From contig JAISJA010000086.1 in assembly GCA_031261765.1 (NCBI GenBank), positions 1 through 7,586 of the forward strand: 7,586 bases of DNA. Direction: 5' to 3'. Positions 1-5,860 of this stretch are shown piece by piece; positions within the stretch are counted from its first letter, which is position 1, and every line of letters begins with the position of its first letter. The position numbers and the translations under genes were made by a program. The notes beneath the pieces are model-generated. The model was not told the DNA's origin, ran no database searches, and saw nothing but the letters and a program-made list of their open reading frames with translations. Source of the stretch: Coriobacteriales bacterium (GTDB lineage Bacteria; Actinomycetota; Coriobacteriia; Coriobacteriales; UBA8131).

Positions 1-2012
1 CCGCTTTTATAAATCATGCTGCGCTCGCTGTAATAATGGCCACAAAGCTCATGGTACATATCGGCAAGCCATTTTACCTCTTCGTCCACGTATGGGTCGT
101 CGTTGCCATAATGTGGAACCTCGGCTATTATGCGCTCGCGCAGTTGCTCATGGCCCTCCCAGTTGTCCATGACGGCGTCGTAGAGCTCCTTTAACGTGCA
201 ATCGTCATGGTCGACGCACATGTATTTGATAGTGGACAGTGAGTCTGCCACCGTTCCTATACCGGTCATCGTGCCGCCATATGAGTTGTAACGGGCACCG
301 CCGTCCATGACGTCTTTGCCGTTCTCCATGCAGTCCGCCTGCCCAAGCGATATGGCCGCGAGCGGCGCGCGGCGGCGCATGAAGTACTCGACGTAGTTCT
401 TGTAGGACACTATATAGTCCATGCAATGCTTTATCATCTGCTTTACTGCTTCGCGTATCTCGTCCATGGACTTCATGTCATAAAGGAAACCGGTATGCAG
501 CTTTGACTGCGTGCCGTTCATCGGGTTCTTGCCATCGTTTATGGCCATCGTGAATATGGCGTTGAACCATATAGACGCGAACGGCGGTATACCGTTGGGC
601 TCCGGCCAATCCATGCCACAGCCCACGAACTCCTGGCAACCTATTACGCCGTAGTTGCGCGCGTCCTCAAGTGTGAACCCAAGTTCCTTTTGCAGGGCGG
701 GAATCACTACCTCGTCGTTTTGGAACAGCGGAAGGCCGCCAACGCGACGGGAGGTCGCCAGCGCGCAATCCCAGAGCTTGTCCGGCGTGCCCTTATGCGT
801 ACGGAAAGATATGGACGGATCATGCATGCTCAAACGGCCGATCGTCTCTAAGACCATATACGTCATATGGTTGGACGCGTCGGTGCCGTCAGGTTTGACT
901 CCGCCTATAGTGGTGTGCTGGTATGTGTTGCCGGCACCAGTTATGTTCGTGACTATCTTAGCGGCGGCGTTGTAGAAACAGTTGGACTTCAAGAAGAAGC
1001 AGTCCACCATTTCCTGCGCTTGCTCTATGGTAAGCGAGCCGTCGGCCAGCTGGCGCTCAAGGAACTTGCCCGCATACTGGTCCACGCGGCCAAGCGCCAG
1101 TGCCGGCTCTTTGGCCTCGGCGTATATCACAAGGTGGTACATAAGCGCGGCCTGCAGCGCTTCCCAGAAGTCGCGCGCGGGGTTCTCTGATATCCAGTCG
1201 AGCCCGTCGGCCATTTTATGCAGCTCTTCTTTGCGCGCGGCGTCGTCTATCTCGTCTGCCTTCGCGCGGCACGCGGTCGCGTAGTTCTTTATCATCTGCA
1301 TGGCGCCGTCGCATATGAGTATCTCTGATTTATAGAAGAAATATTTGCCTACTTCGTCTCCCATAAGCGCGTTGTCATGCGCCTCGAGCCAGTCAGTGGC
1401 CTGTTTGCGCAGGGCTTTGTAACCCGTGTTTATAATCTTCTCATGGTTGCAGATGAAATGCCCGAAAGGCAGGTTCGGCAACGGCTGGCCCGGACGTGTC
1501 TCTGACACGCCAAGCGACGCCAGGTAATCGAACATCTCAGGCTTCGCCGCCTGCGCCTCCGCGGTAACGCGGTTCTTGGCCCAGAAAGGACGCATCTCGC
1601 GGATAGCCTCTACGTCTTCAGGGGATATCGACATCTTAACGCTGACGTCCGTGTTGTGGTACAGTCCGTCGTCTTGCAGGTGCCACTCGCGCTCTGCTTC
1701 TGGCTTGTCCTTATCGGCGTCTATTTGGTCGACTATCCAGTCGCAGCCGTCCCATTCCGGCCAAGCCGGTGACCCGAACTCGCTTGCCCCATGGTTCCCA
1801 ACGAACAAGTCGTCGTCGCCTACGAAGCATGTTTTCTTCATGCAGACGTCACGCGTCGCCGTGGGGACCCTGAGAACCCATGGCAGACTGGCGTTCTCTT
1901 TGTATGATTCAGTCACTATACGCGCCCGCTCTGCGTCAACCCTTACTACACGATTACGCACTCGTTCATGGATTCTTTGAACTCGCGGACTGATTGCTGA
2001 AAACTCATACAT
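1..2012 (-). CDS. Glycyl radical enzyme (pyruvate formate-lyase-like family), C-terminus cut by window edge
   Basis: I translated this minus-strand frame by hand; it is open for 670 codons from ATG at 2012-2010 to the left edge. It belongs to the glycyl radical enzyme superfamily, cytoplasmic anaerobic enzymes in which a C-terminal glycine radical generates a thiyl radical on an active-site cysteine. Near the N-terminus is the family signature VTESYKEN (residues 33-40). The cysteine loop reads GCQEF, with Cys459 and Glu461. Further on, GGARYNSYGG is followed by DSLSTIKYM, a typical late-barrel segment. The Cys-x-Glu pattern fits the dehydratase, C-N/C-S lyase and decarboxylase branches rather than true pyruvate formate-lyase, which has adjacent cysteines. 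Family members are about 780-850 residues, so roughly 110-180 residues, including the radical glycine, lie outside. The start is supported by AGGAGG 7 nt upstream. No activating enzyme is visible. The substrate cannot be assigned from what is seen. Confidence 0.95.
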   Translation of the reverse strand, partial: MYEFSAISPRVQRIHERVRNRVVRVDAERARIVTESYKENASLPWVLRVPTATRDVCMKKTCFVGDDDLFVGNHGASEFGSPAWPEWDGCDWIVDQIDADKDKPEAEREWHLQDDGLYHNTDVSVKMSISPEDVEAIREMRPFWAKNRVTAEAQAAKPEMFDYLASLGVSETRPGQPLPNLPFGHFICNHEKIINTGYKALRKQATDWLEAHDNALMGDEVGKYFFYKSEILICDGAMQMIKNYATACRAKADEIDDAARKEELHKMADGLDWISENPARDFWEALQAALMYHLVIYAEAKEPALALGRVDQYAGKFLERQLADGSLTIEQAQEMVDCFFLKSNCFYNAAAKIVTNITGAGNTYQHTTIGGVKPDGTDASNHMTYMVLETIGRLSMHDPSISFRTHKGTPDKLWDCALATSRRVGGLPLFQNDEVVIPALQKELGFTLEDARNYGVIGCQEFVGCGMDWPEPNGIPPFASIWFNAIFTMAINDGKNPMNGTQSKLHTGFLYDMKSMDEIREAVKQMIKHCMDYIVSYKNYVEYFMRRRAPLAAISLGQADCMENGKDVMDGGARYNSYGGTMTGIGTVADSLSTIKYMCVDHDDCTLKELYDAVMDNWEGHEQLRERIIAEVPHYGNDDPYVDEEVKWLADMYHELCGHYYSERSMIYKS

Positions 2013-2019
2013 CAGCCTG

Positions 2020-2025
2020 CCTCCT
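2020..2025 (-). promoter_or_regulatory. Strong ribosome binding site of the glycyl radical enzyme gene
   Basis: On the minus strand the bases read AGGAGG, a perfect Shine-Dalgarno core, 7 nt before the ATG at 2012-2010. This fixes the start codon. It lies directly against a short perfect inverted repeat (2025-2036) that could affect its accessibility. Confidence 0.88.
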
Positions 2026-2036
2026 CTCTTTAGAGA
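2025..2036 (-). promoter_or_regulatory. Short inverted repeat abutting the glycyl radical enzyme RBS
   Basis: On the minus strand the sequence is TCTCTAAAGAGA, a perfect inverted repeat with 5-nt arms and a 2-nt centre, realistically a 4-bp stem with a 4-nt loop in RNA. The 3' arm runs into the AGGAGG. The stem is short and AT/GA-rich, so a stable hairpin is doubtful. It could instead be a small operator or chance. Confidence 0.3.
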
Positions 2037-2078
2037 TAAAAATAATATACTTTTTATTTAATCACTGGAGAATGTAAC

Positions 2079-2106
2079 AATATAGACGAAAATAAACCAA
2101 AATCAA
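2079..2106 (-). promoter_or_regulatory. Candidate sigma-70-type promoter for the glycyl radical enzyme gene
   Basis: On the minus strand, TTGATT (2106-2101) is followed after 16 nt by TATATT (2084-2079). They match TTGACA at 4 of 6 and TATAAT at 5 of 6. Transcription would begin near 2072, giving a leader of about 60 nt. The -35 box sits inside a partial palindrome, CCAA-N6-TTGG (2097-2110), which might bind a regulator. AT-rich DNA yields such matches by chance, so this is only a candidate. Confidence 0.4.
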
Positions 2107-2214
2107 TTGGAATATTCGCACAAAATAATAGACTTACACACGAAACAGCAGAACGTTTACACGGCTTTGGTAAAAATGTACGGAAAAACTACCCGGCGTT
2201 GGGCAAAATGCAGC

Positions 2215-3135
2215 TTATTTTACGAACACCTGTTTGAACGCCTTGAACGTCTTACGCATCCCTTCGTCAAACGGCGTCCATGTGAAATCGAACTGGTCGG
2301 TGAACAACTTGGCACACAGCAAGTCGTTTTGCTTAAGCGGAAACGGCAACGGTATGTCACGCTCCAATATAGTGTCCACGTCAAGCAGCTGTAGCGCAAA
2401 CGGAGCGCCGTTTTGCCGCTCTAACTGTTCCATTAAGATTCCATAGTTCACGCGCTCTGGTGCCGCCAGGTTGTATGTCATGTTAGCGGCCCCGGGTTTT
2501 GCCGCCACTAGCATCAGCGCGCGTGCCACGTCGCTCACATACACCATGTTGAAGTCTGCCGTGGCGTCGGTTGGCATGGGCACGGTACCACCTTGCACTA
2601 TCTTCTTGATGAACCATGACTCACGCGGGGCGTAATTATACGGCCCGTATATGAAGCTTGGGCGGATAACCACGTAGTCTGTTCCGTCCTTAGCCGCTTC
2701 GTCCGCCAGCTCACGTTCCAGCGACAGTTTCTTGGCAACGTATTGCGACACCTCGTCTGCGGCAAACTCGCCAAGCAACGGCGTATCCTCCGTCTTGGGA
2801 AGCTCTGACGGTTCGTAGACACTGGACGTGCTTATATAGACATAGCGTTTGCAACGTCCACGCAGCGCCCGTAGCTGCTCGGCTATATCGCCGGGTTCGT
2901 AGGCGCAGAAGTCTATTACCGCGTCGAACGCGACGTCCGGCAAAATGGACAGCATGTTCTTCGTGTCGTGGCGGTCTGACTTATACTCGTGCACGTTTGG
3001 CGCATCAAGGCTGTAGCGTCCGCGGTTCACGACATATAGCTCCGCATACCTTTCGCGTGAGGCCAACATGCAAAACACCCTGCCCACGAAATAGCTTCCG
3101 CCTATTATAAGCACTTTTTTGTCTAAACCGTCCAT
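2215..3135 (-). CDS. Extended-SDR / NAD(P)-dependent epimerase-dehydratase family protein
   Basis: The product has 306 residues and the extended short-chain dehydrogenase layout. GGSYFVG (residues 12-18) is the Rossmann glycine motif. After beta-2 comes VNRG (36-39), with no acidic residue and an arginine, which favours NADP over NAD. STSSVYE (102-108) supplies the active-site Ser/Thr, and Tyr132-x3-Lys136 (YVAKK) is the catalytic pair. RPSFIYGP (158-165) is the usual strand before the substrate domain. Such proteins are cytoplasmic and epimerise, dehydrate or reduce sugar nucleotides or small carbonyl compounds. The GGSxFVG...NRG style resembles atypical, CSP41-like members, so sugar-nucleotide work is not assured. 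The ATG at 3135-3133 has GAGG 7 nt upstream. The start lies 9 bp after the DUF4037 stop, so the two are co-translated. The TAA stop is at 2217-2215. Substrate unknown. Confidence 0.9.
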   Translation of the reverse strand: MDGLDKKVLIIGGSYFVGRVFCMLASRERYAELYVVNRGRYSLDAPNVHEYKSDRHDTKNMLSILPDVAFDAVIDFCAYEPGDIAEQLRALRGRCKRYVYISTSSVYEPSELPKTEDTPLLGEFAADEVSQYVAKKLSLERELADEAAKDGTDYVVIRPSFIYGPYNYAPRESWFIKKIVQGGTVPMPTDATADFNMVYVSDVARALMLVAAKPGAANMTYNLAAPERVNYGILMEQLERQNGAPFALQLLDVDTILERDIPLPFPLKQNDLLCAKLFTDQFDFTWTPFDEGMRKTFKAFKQVFVK

Positions 3136-3142
3136 TTTATTA

Positions 3143-3147
3143 CCTCA
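3143..3147 (-). promoter_or_regulatory. RBS of the epimerase-like gene overlapping the DUF4037 stop codon
   Basis: On the minus strand the bases read TGAGG: the TGA (3147-3145) ends the DUF4037 gene and GAGG (3146-3143) is the Shine-Dalgarno of the next gene, 7 nt from its ATG. A ribosome terminating on the first gene sits on the initiation site of the second, an arrangement expected to couple their translation. Confidence 0.8.
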
Positions 3148-4101
3148 AATCAGATATTGTGCCGGTAGGTTACGTAGCGCCGGGTCTTCTATGCCGGCCT
3201 GCACCTCCAGGCCCTGCGCCGTCATGAAACAATCCGTAGACGAGGCCAGCCCGTCTTGGTTCAAACGCTTGACCAACATGTCGCATATGCCGTCTATAAG
3301 CCTGCTCCTCTTATCTATAGCGCTTTGGTCAAAGCCCTCTATGCCCGTAAGCTCGCTTAGTGCGTCCCCAACTTGCGCACCCAAGCCCGGGAGCTCCAAC
3401 ATTCGCTTGAAACTCCATTTATAAAATGGCCTGTAAACCTTGCTCAGCAGGAAAACCAGCGCGATCACGGCTTCCGTGAAACGCGCTAGCGATATCGTAC
3501 ATGCCACCCTATCGCCGCGCCTGGCCATACGCTGGAAATTATATTGGCCGGACTGGGCGGCCTCCATGCATCGCGCGGCTATTCGCTTTCGCCTGAGGTC
3601 CTCGGGATAAAAGCCAAGCAGGCCGTGCCTTATGGCGCTGAAATCCCCGCAGGGGTCAAGCCACGCCTCGCCGTTCGTGGCTATGGCCAGGTTCTCCTCC
3701 GGTATCCTTATCCATTCGCGAAGCGTTTTAGGCACGCCGCCGCAACCTATAAGCTGCTTGTAGAAGCCGCTGACCGTCTGCGCACCGGTTGGACGCGTAT
3801 AGCGCGACAGCTGTTTCGTGTACAGCGGCGGATGCTCCCGGAAGAACTTGTTTTTCCACTCGTTTATGTCATCTATGTTTGCGCTTGCGTCTGCATCCAG
3901 AAGCCAAATACAGAAATCGACGCCCCAGTCGTGGTCGCGGGAGATCGCGTCGTCAAAGCCAAAACATTCGGACCCGTTTCCCACGAGCCCAAAAGCCATG
4001 CGTGGAAAAAGATCCGGGAACGCGGCCTCAAGCGCGGGCTTTGCCTGGTTATAGAAATACTCACGCGAGAGGTCCATCGCTTTCTCTGCAGATGGTTTCA
4101 C
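3145..4101 (-). CDS. DUF4037 protein, predicted pol-beta-type nucleotidyltransferase
   Basis: The product has 318 residues. Residues 41-60 contain a G-S followed 11 residues later by D-x-D (Gly43-Ser44, then Asp56-His-Asp58 in SRDHDWG). This is the metal-binding pattern of the polymerase-beta nucleotidyltransferase fold, as in MNT-type and aminoglycoside-modifying transferases. The surrounding FGFDDAISRDHDWG, plus SGQYN...RMARR (184-195) and YRPFYKWSFKRM (223-234), look like DUF4037 proteins as I remember them. The likely chemistry is transfer of a nucleotide to an unknown target in the cytoplasm; no function is established. The start is GTG at 4101-4099, overlapping the TPR stop by 4 bp (GTGA). 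An ATG eight codons later (4077-4075) is the alternative; neither has a good Shine-Dalgarno, which favours coupling through the overlap. The stop TGA at 3147-3145 is shared with the next gene's ribosome binding site. Confidence 0.88.
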   Translation of the reverse strand: MKPSAEKAMDLSREYFYNQAKPALEAAFPDLFPRMAFGLVGNGSECFGFDDAISRDHDWGVDFCIWLLDADASANIDDINEWKNKFFREHPPLYTKQLSRYTRPTGAQTVSGFYKQLIGCGGVPKTLREWIRIPEENLAIATNGEAWLDPCGDFSAIRHGLLGFYPEDLRRKRIAARCMEAAQSGQYNFQRMARRGDRVACTISLARFTEAVIALVFLLSKVYRPFYKWSFKRMLELPGLGAQVGDALSELTGIEGFDQSAIDKRSRLIDGICDMLVKRLNQDGLASSTDCFMTAQGLEVQAGIEDPALRNLPAQYLI

Positions 4102-5063
4102 TTCTGCCCGCTTCCACTAGCCGGCTTGGCCGCGGTGGCTTTCGTCGCGGTGGCTTGAGCGGCGGCAGCTTGCGCGGCGGCGGTTTGCGTCGCGGTGGTT
4201 TGCGCGGCGGCGGTTTGCGTCGCTGTCGTAGCGCCCGGCGGCACCTCCATGGCAGCACGTGCCGCGGCCAGGTTCCTTTGCGCCACCCGATACTCGTCGT
4301 TCTCGCCAAAATAGCGTTTCACTAGTCCCGCAGAGCGCTCGAAACACTCCGCGGCCTTCGCGTATTCGCACCTGCGGTACATCACGACGCCCATGGTCTC
4401 AAGGGCGGCCCCATGGTGTATGTTCTCGTCTGCCATATGCGCGTATATGTCCAACGCCGCGTTAGCGGCCGTCTCCGCGTTGTCCAGGTCGTTCATTTTA
4501 AGGTATATGCCGGCCAGGTTGTTAAACGCGGTAGCGGCCTCGTGCTCGCCAGTCTCGGGATTTACATTAAGCGATTCAATCAGCCTCTTACATACGTCTG
4601 CCGCCGATTGATAATCTCCCATCGCAATATACGCCAACATGCGGCTATTCATGACGGTCGCCCTAACGTACCTGTCGTCTTGCGCTGAACCGTCGACTAT
4701 CTTCTCAGCACGGTCTGTAAGCTCCAGGGCCTGTTGTGGGTCTCCCAAAAGCCGCTTTAAGCCGGCCAGGTTAAGCAACGCGCGCGCGTACGCGACGCTA
4801 TGTTGCGCGTGGGCTTGTTCTAACGCGGATAACAGCATGCGAAAGTAACGTTCAGAATCGGCGAACCTGCTTGTTCCGCGAAGCCAACCCGCGTATTCGT
4901 TAAGCAGGGTTATGTAACCGGGGCGCGGCCCGGTCTGTGCGTCCCCGTCGGCGCCATATTCGTCAAGCAGGCGCCTGAAGCCGGCGTCGACCTCTGCCTT
5001 GTCCTCTTTCGCAAGCAGCGCGTCTATGCGCCGCAGCAGACCGTCTGTGTCTTCCTCAGGCAT
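4098..5063 (-). CDS. Tetratricopeptide-repeat protein with Ala/Thr/Gln repeat tail
   Basis: The product has 321 residues, no signal peptide and no membrane segment. About four TPR-like helix pairs are visible near residues 91-122 (LLNLAGLKRLLGDPQQALEL), 134-165 (AYIAMGDYQSAADVCKRLI), 176-207 (NNLAGIYLKMNDLDNAETAA) and 217-250 (TMGVVMYRRCEYAKAAECFE). TPRs bind partner proteins, so a scaffold or substrate-recruiting role for the DUF4125 and DUF4037 products is inferred. Residues 279-313 are a low-complexity tail of seven five-residue units, probably a flexible linker. I start it at ATG 5063-5061. That start overlaps the DUF4125 stop by 8 bp, and the frame upstream lies inside the DUF4125 coding region, so a start 30 codons earlier (5153) is unlikely. 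A weak GGAAG lies 12 nt upstream, so initiation probably relies on coupling. Confidence 0.92.
   Translation of the reverse strand: MPEEDTDGLLRRIDALLAKEDKAEVDAGFRRLLDEYGADGDAQTGPRPGYITLLNEYAGWLRGTSRFADSERYFRMLLSALEQAHAQHSVAYARALLNLAGLKRLLGDPQQALELTDRAEKIVDGSAQDDRYVRATVMNSRMLAYIAMGDYQSAADVCKRLIESLNVNPETGEHEAATAFNNLAGIYLKMNDLDNAETAANAALDIYAHMADENIHHGAALETMGVVMYRRCEYAKAAECFERSAGLVKRYFGENDEYRVAQRNLAAARAAMEVPPGATTATQTAAAQTTATQTAAAQAAAAQATATKATAAKPASGSGQK
4125..4229 (-). repeat. Seven tandem 15-nt units encoding a five-residue repeat
   Basis: Read on the minus strand the seven units encode TTATQ, TAAAQ, TTATQ, TAAAQ, AAAAQ, ATATK and ATAAK, consensus [T/A]-x-A-x-[Q/K]. Units 1-2 and 3-4 are a 30-nt pair matching at 28 of 30 bases, so a recent duplication is likely. 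The array is in frame at the 3' end of the TPR gene, 24 nt from the stop codon. Copy number may vary between strains by replication slippage without frameshifts, because the unit is a multiple of three. Confidence 0.95.
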
Positions 5064-5706
5064 TAGCAAGCGACGCTTCCGCCTCGTCAAGGCTGGCAAA
5101 CCCGTTGTAACGAAGCGAGTTCGCCAATACTTCCTCCGCGTAACTCTTCCCACGTTCGGCCAAATCCCGGATACAAGATATCAGCAGCTCAAGCGTATCT
5201 GCCGAATACGTATATAGCTCTCCTTGCTGGTATGTCTCAATTGACGTGTTCTCGGCGTCGTCTCCTGACGCGTGCAGCGGCCTTAAGTGCAGGCTTAAGC
5301 GCGGGAACTTGGAATACATGGCCTCGTTTTGCGCCATGATGTACTGCATGGCAATGGCGGCCAGTTCGCGCACGCGAACGTCATGCGGAGACGCCATGGC
5401 CAGATACTCCGCCGACATACAGCTTTGCCCAGAAAGCATCATGTTCACGTATTTCTCTAAAACCAGATTACGCCCGGCGGCTATGGCGCCGTGCAAGTCG
5501 TTAAGATAAGATTTTGCCGCCGCGCGAGACCATACCGAGAACTGCCCTTCGCGCATGGCCTTGAAAGTCGTGGGGCTGTCCTGGCATTCCGCTCGCGGGC
5601 CGCCAGCGTTCACCTCCTGCAGCATGCGCCATTCGATGGCGCTTATCTCGCTCAAAATGTCCGAACCTGGCGTTTCATACGTGGTTTCCGGCTTTCGCTC
5701 TTGCAT
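5056..5706 (-). CDS. DUF4125 family protein of unknown function
   Basis: The product has 216 residues with no signal peptide or clear membrane segment. I recognise the DUF4125 pattern: ISAIEW (21-26), GGPRAECQ (35-42), MREGQFSVW (51-59) and GRNLVLEKYVNMM (78-90). The conserved Trp, Arg, Gln, Glu and Lys are suggestive of a binding site, but no catalytic role is known to me. It is the first gene of a coupled set with the TPR and DUF4037 genes, the best clue to its job. I start it at ATG 5706-5704, with GGAGA centred about 7 nt upstream. The frame stays open to an ATG at 5853, but that extension (49 residues, no Shine-Dalgarno, hydrophobic and unlike the family) runs through the divergent promoter region. 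The stop TGA at 5058-5056 lies inside the start of the TPR gene. Confidence 0.9.
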   Translation of the reverse strand: MQERKPETTYETPGSDILSEISAIEWRMLQEVNAGGPRAECQDSPTTFKAMREGQFSVWSRAAAKSYLNDLHGAIAAGRNLVLEKYVNMMLSGQSCMSAEYLAMASPHDVRVRELAAIAMQYIMAQNEAMYSKFPRLSLHLRPLHASGDDAENTSIETYQQGELYTYSADTLELLISCIRDLAERGKSYAEEVLANSLRYNGFASLDEAEASLANA

Positions 5707-5710
5707 TTTA

Positions 5711-5715
5711 TCTCC
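5711..5715 (-). promoter_or_regulatory. RBS deciding the DUF4125 start
   Basis: The minus strand reads GGAGA here, four bases (TAAA) before the ATG at 5706-5704. It supports this internal ATG over the in-frame ATG at 5853, which has no such site. Confidence 0.75.
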
Positions 5716-5747
5716 AAACCGTTGATATACGAACACGATTGAGCACA

Positions 5748-5777
5748 AGTGTAGCACACGAAGCCGTACCATGACAG
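5748..5777 (-). promoter_or_regulatory. Candidate promoter for the DUF4125-TPR-DUF4037-epimerase operon
   Basis: On the minus strand CTGTCA (5777-5772; 4 of 6 to TTGACA) is followed after 18 nt by TACACT (5753-5748; 4 of 6 to TATAAT), with TGC directly before the -10, an extended -10 element. Transcription would start near 5741, leaving a leader of about 35 nt. A GTGT-N3-ACAC inverted repeat (5749-5759) and a direct repeat AGCACA spaced 11 bp apart (5742-5747, 5753-5758, plus-strand reading) overlap the -10 and could be regulator contacts. Confidence 0.45.
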
Positions 5778-5778
5778 A

Positions 5779-5808
5779 GTGACCTTTAGCATACCGGCGT
5801 GCTATTAT
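5779..5808 (+). promoter_or_regulatory. Candidate promoter for the SDR-transporter operon
   Basis: GTGACC (5779-5784; 4 of 6 to TTGACA) is followed after 18 nt by TATTAT (5803-5808; 5 of 6 to TATAAT) with TGC just before it, an extended -10. Transcription would begin near 5815, giving a leader of about 55 nt. The spacer contains the imperfect 14-bp palindrome GCATACCGGCGTGC (5789-5802), a typical place for a repressor or MerR/TetR-like operator. The -35 is separated by one base from the -35 of the divergent promoter. Confidence 0.45.
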
Positions 5809-5825
5809 TGAACCTAACGCGACTT

Positions 5826-5849
5826 GCGGCCCGCGTATCTTAAGGCCGC
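5826..5849 (+). promoter_or_regulatory. Inverted repeat in the SDR leader
   Basis: GCGGCC (5826-5831) and GGCCGC (5844-5849) form a perfect 6-bp GC-only inverted repeat around a 12-nt spacer, flanked by further partly matching bases (TTGC... and ...GCAA). It lies within the predicted leader and ends 6-10 nt before the Shine-Dalgarno. It could be an operator or an RNA hairpin near the ribosome site. It is followed by purines, not a T-run, so it is not a terminator. Confidence 0.4.
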
Positions 5850-5853
5850 GCAA

Positions 5854-5860
5854 AAGGGAG
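5854..5860 (+). promoter_or_regulatory. RBS of the SDR gene
   Basis: AAGGGAG ends 10 nt before the ATG at 5871, a slightly long but usable spacing. It supports that ATG as the start. Confidence 0.65.

Larger units (their letters stand above)
2013..2214. other. AT-rich intergenic region between epimerase-like and glycyl radical enzyme genes
   Basis: This 202-bp stretch has no convincing gene. It is visibly much richer in A and T than the flanking genes. It holds the candidate promoter, short inverted repeat and Shine-Dalgarno of the downstream glycyl radical enzyme gene. A weak hairpin just after the epimerase-like stop (CCC/GGG arms, 2191-2204, followed by five T on the minus strand) might cause partial termination but has only a 3-4 bp stem. 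The gap contrasts with the near-zero spacing among the four upstream genes and suggests separate control of the glycyl radical enzyme. Confidence 0.7.

Noticed and set aside
655..1980. Several plus-strand open frames of about 100-134 codons
   Set aside because: All lie opposite the glycyl radical enzyme gene, whose minus-strand frame carries family signatures throughout.
2191..2204. Possible terminator after the epimerase-like gene
   Set aside because: The stem is only CCC/GGG with a 6-nt loop, followed by AGTTTTTCC on the minus strand; too weak to call a terminator.
2107..2394. Small plus-strand open frame of 95 codons crossing the AT-rich gap
   Set aside because: It starts in the intergenic region and runs antisense into the epimerase-like gene, with no ribosome site and no recognisable domain.
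3544..4158. 204-codon plus-strand open frame opposite the DUF4037 and TPR genes
   Set aside because: It spans a gene junction on the other strand and shows no recognisable domain, whereas the minus-strand genes match known families.
4125..4229. Repeat array considered as a CRISPR or noncoding repeat
   Set aside because: The 15-nt units are contiguous, in frame and without spacers, so they are a coding tandem repeat.
5064..5153. Upstream in-frame start for the TPR gene adding 30 residues
   Set aside because: The extension lies wholly within the DUF4125 coding region, is Arg/Lys-rich as expected of an off-frame reading, and lacks a Shine-Dalgarno. The ATG at 5063 fits the common overlap pattern.
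5707..5853. 49-residue N-terminal extension of the DUF4125 protein, resembling a hydrophobic leader
   Set aside because: It runs through the divergent promoter region, starts without a ribosome site, and the DUF4125-like sequence begins after Met50, which has GGAGA at good spacing.
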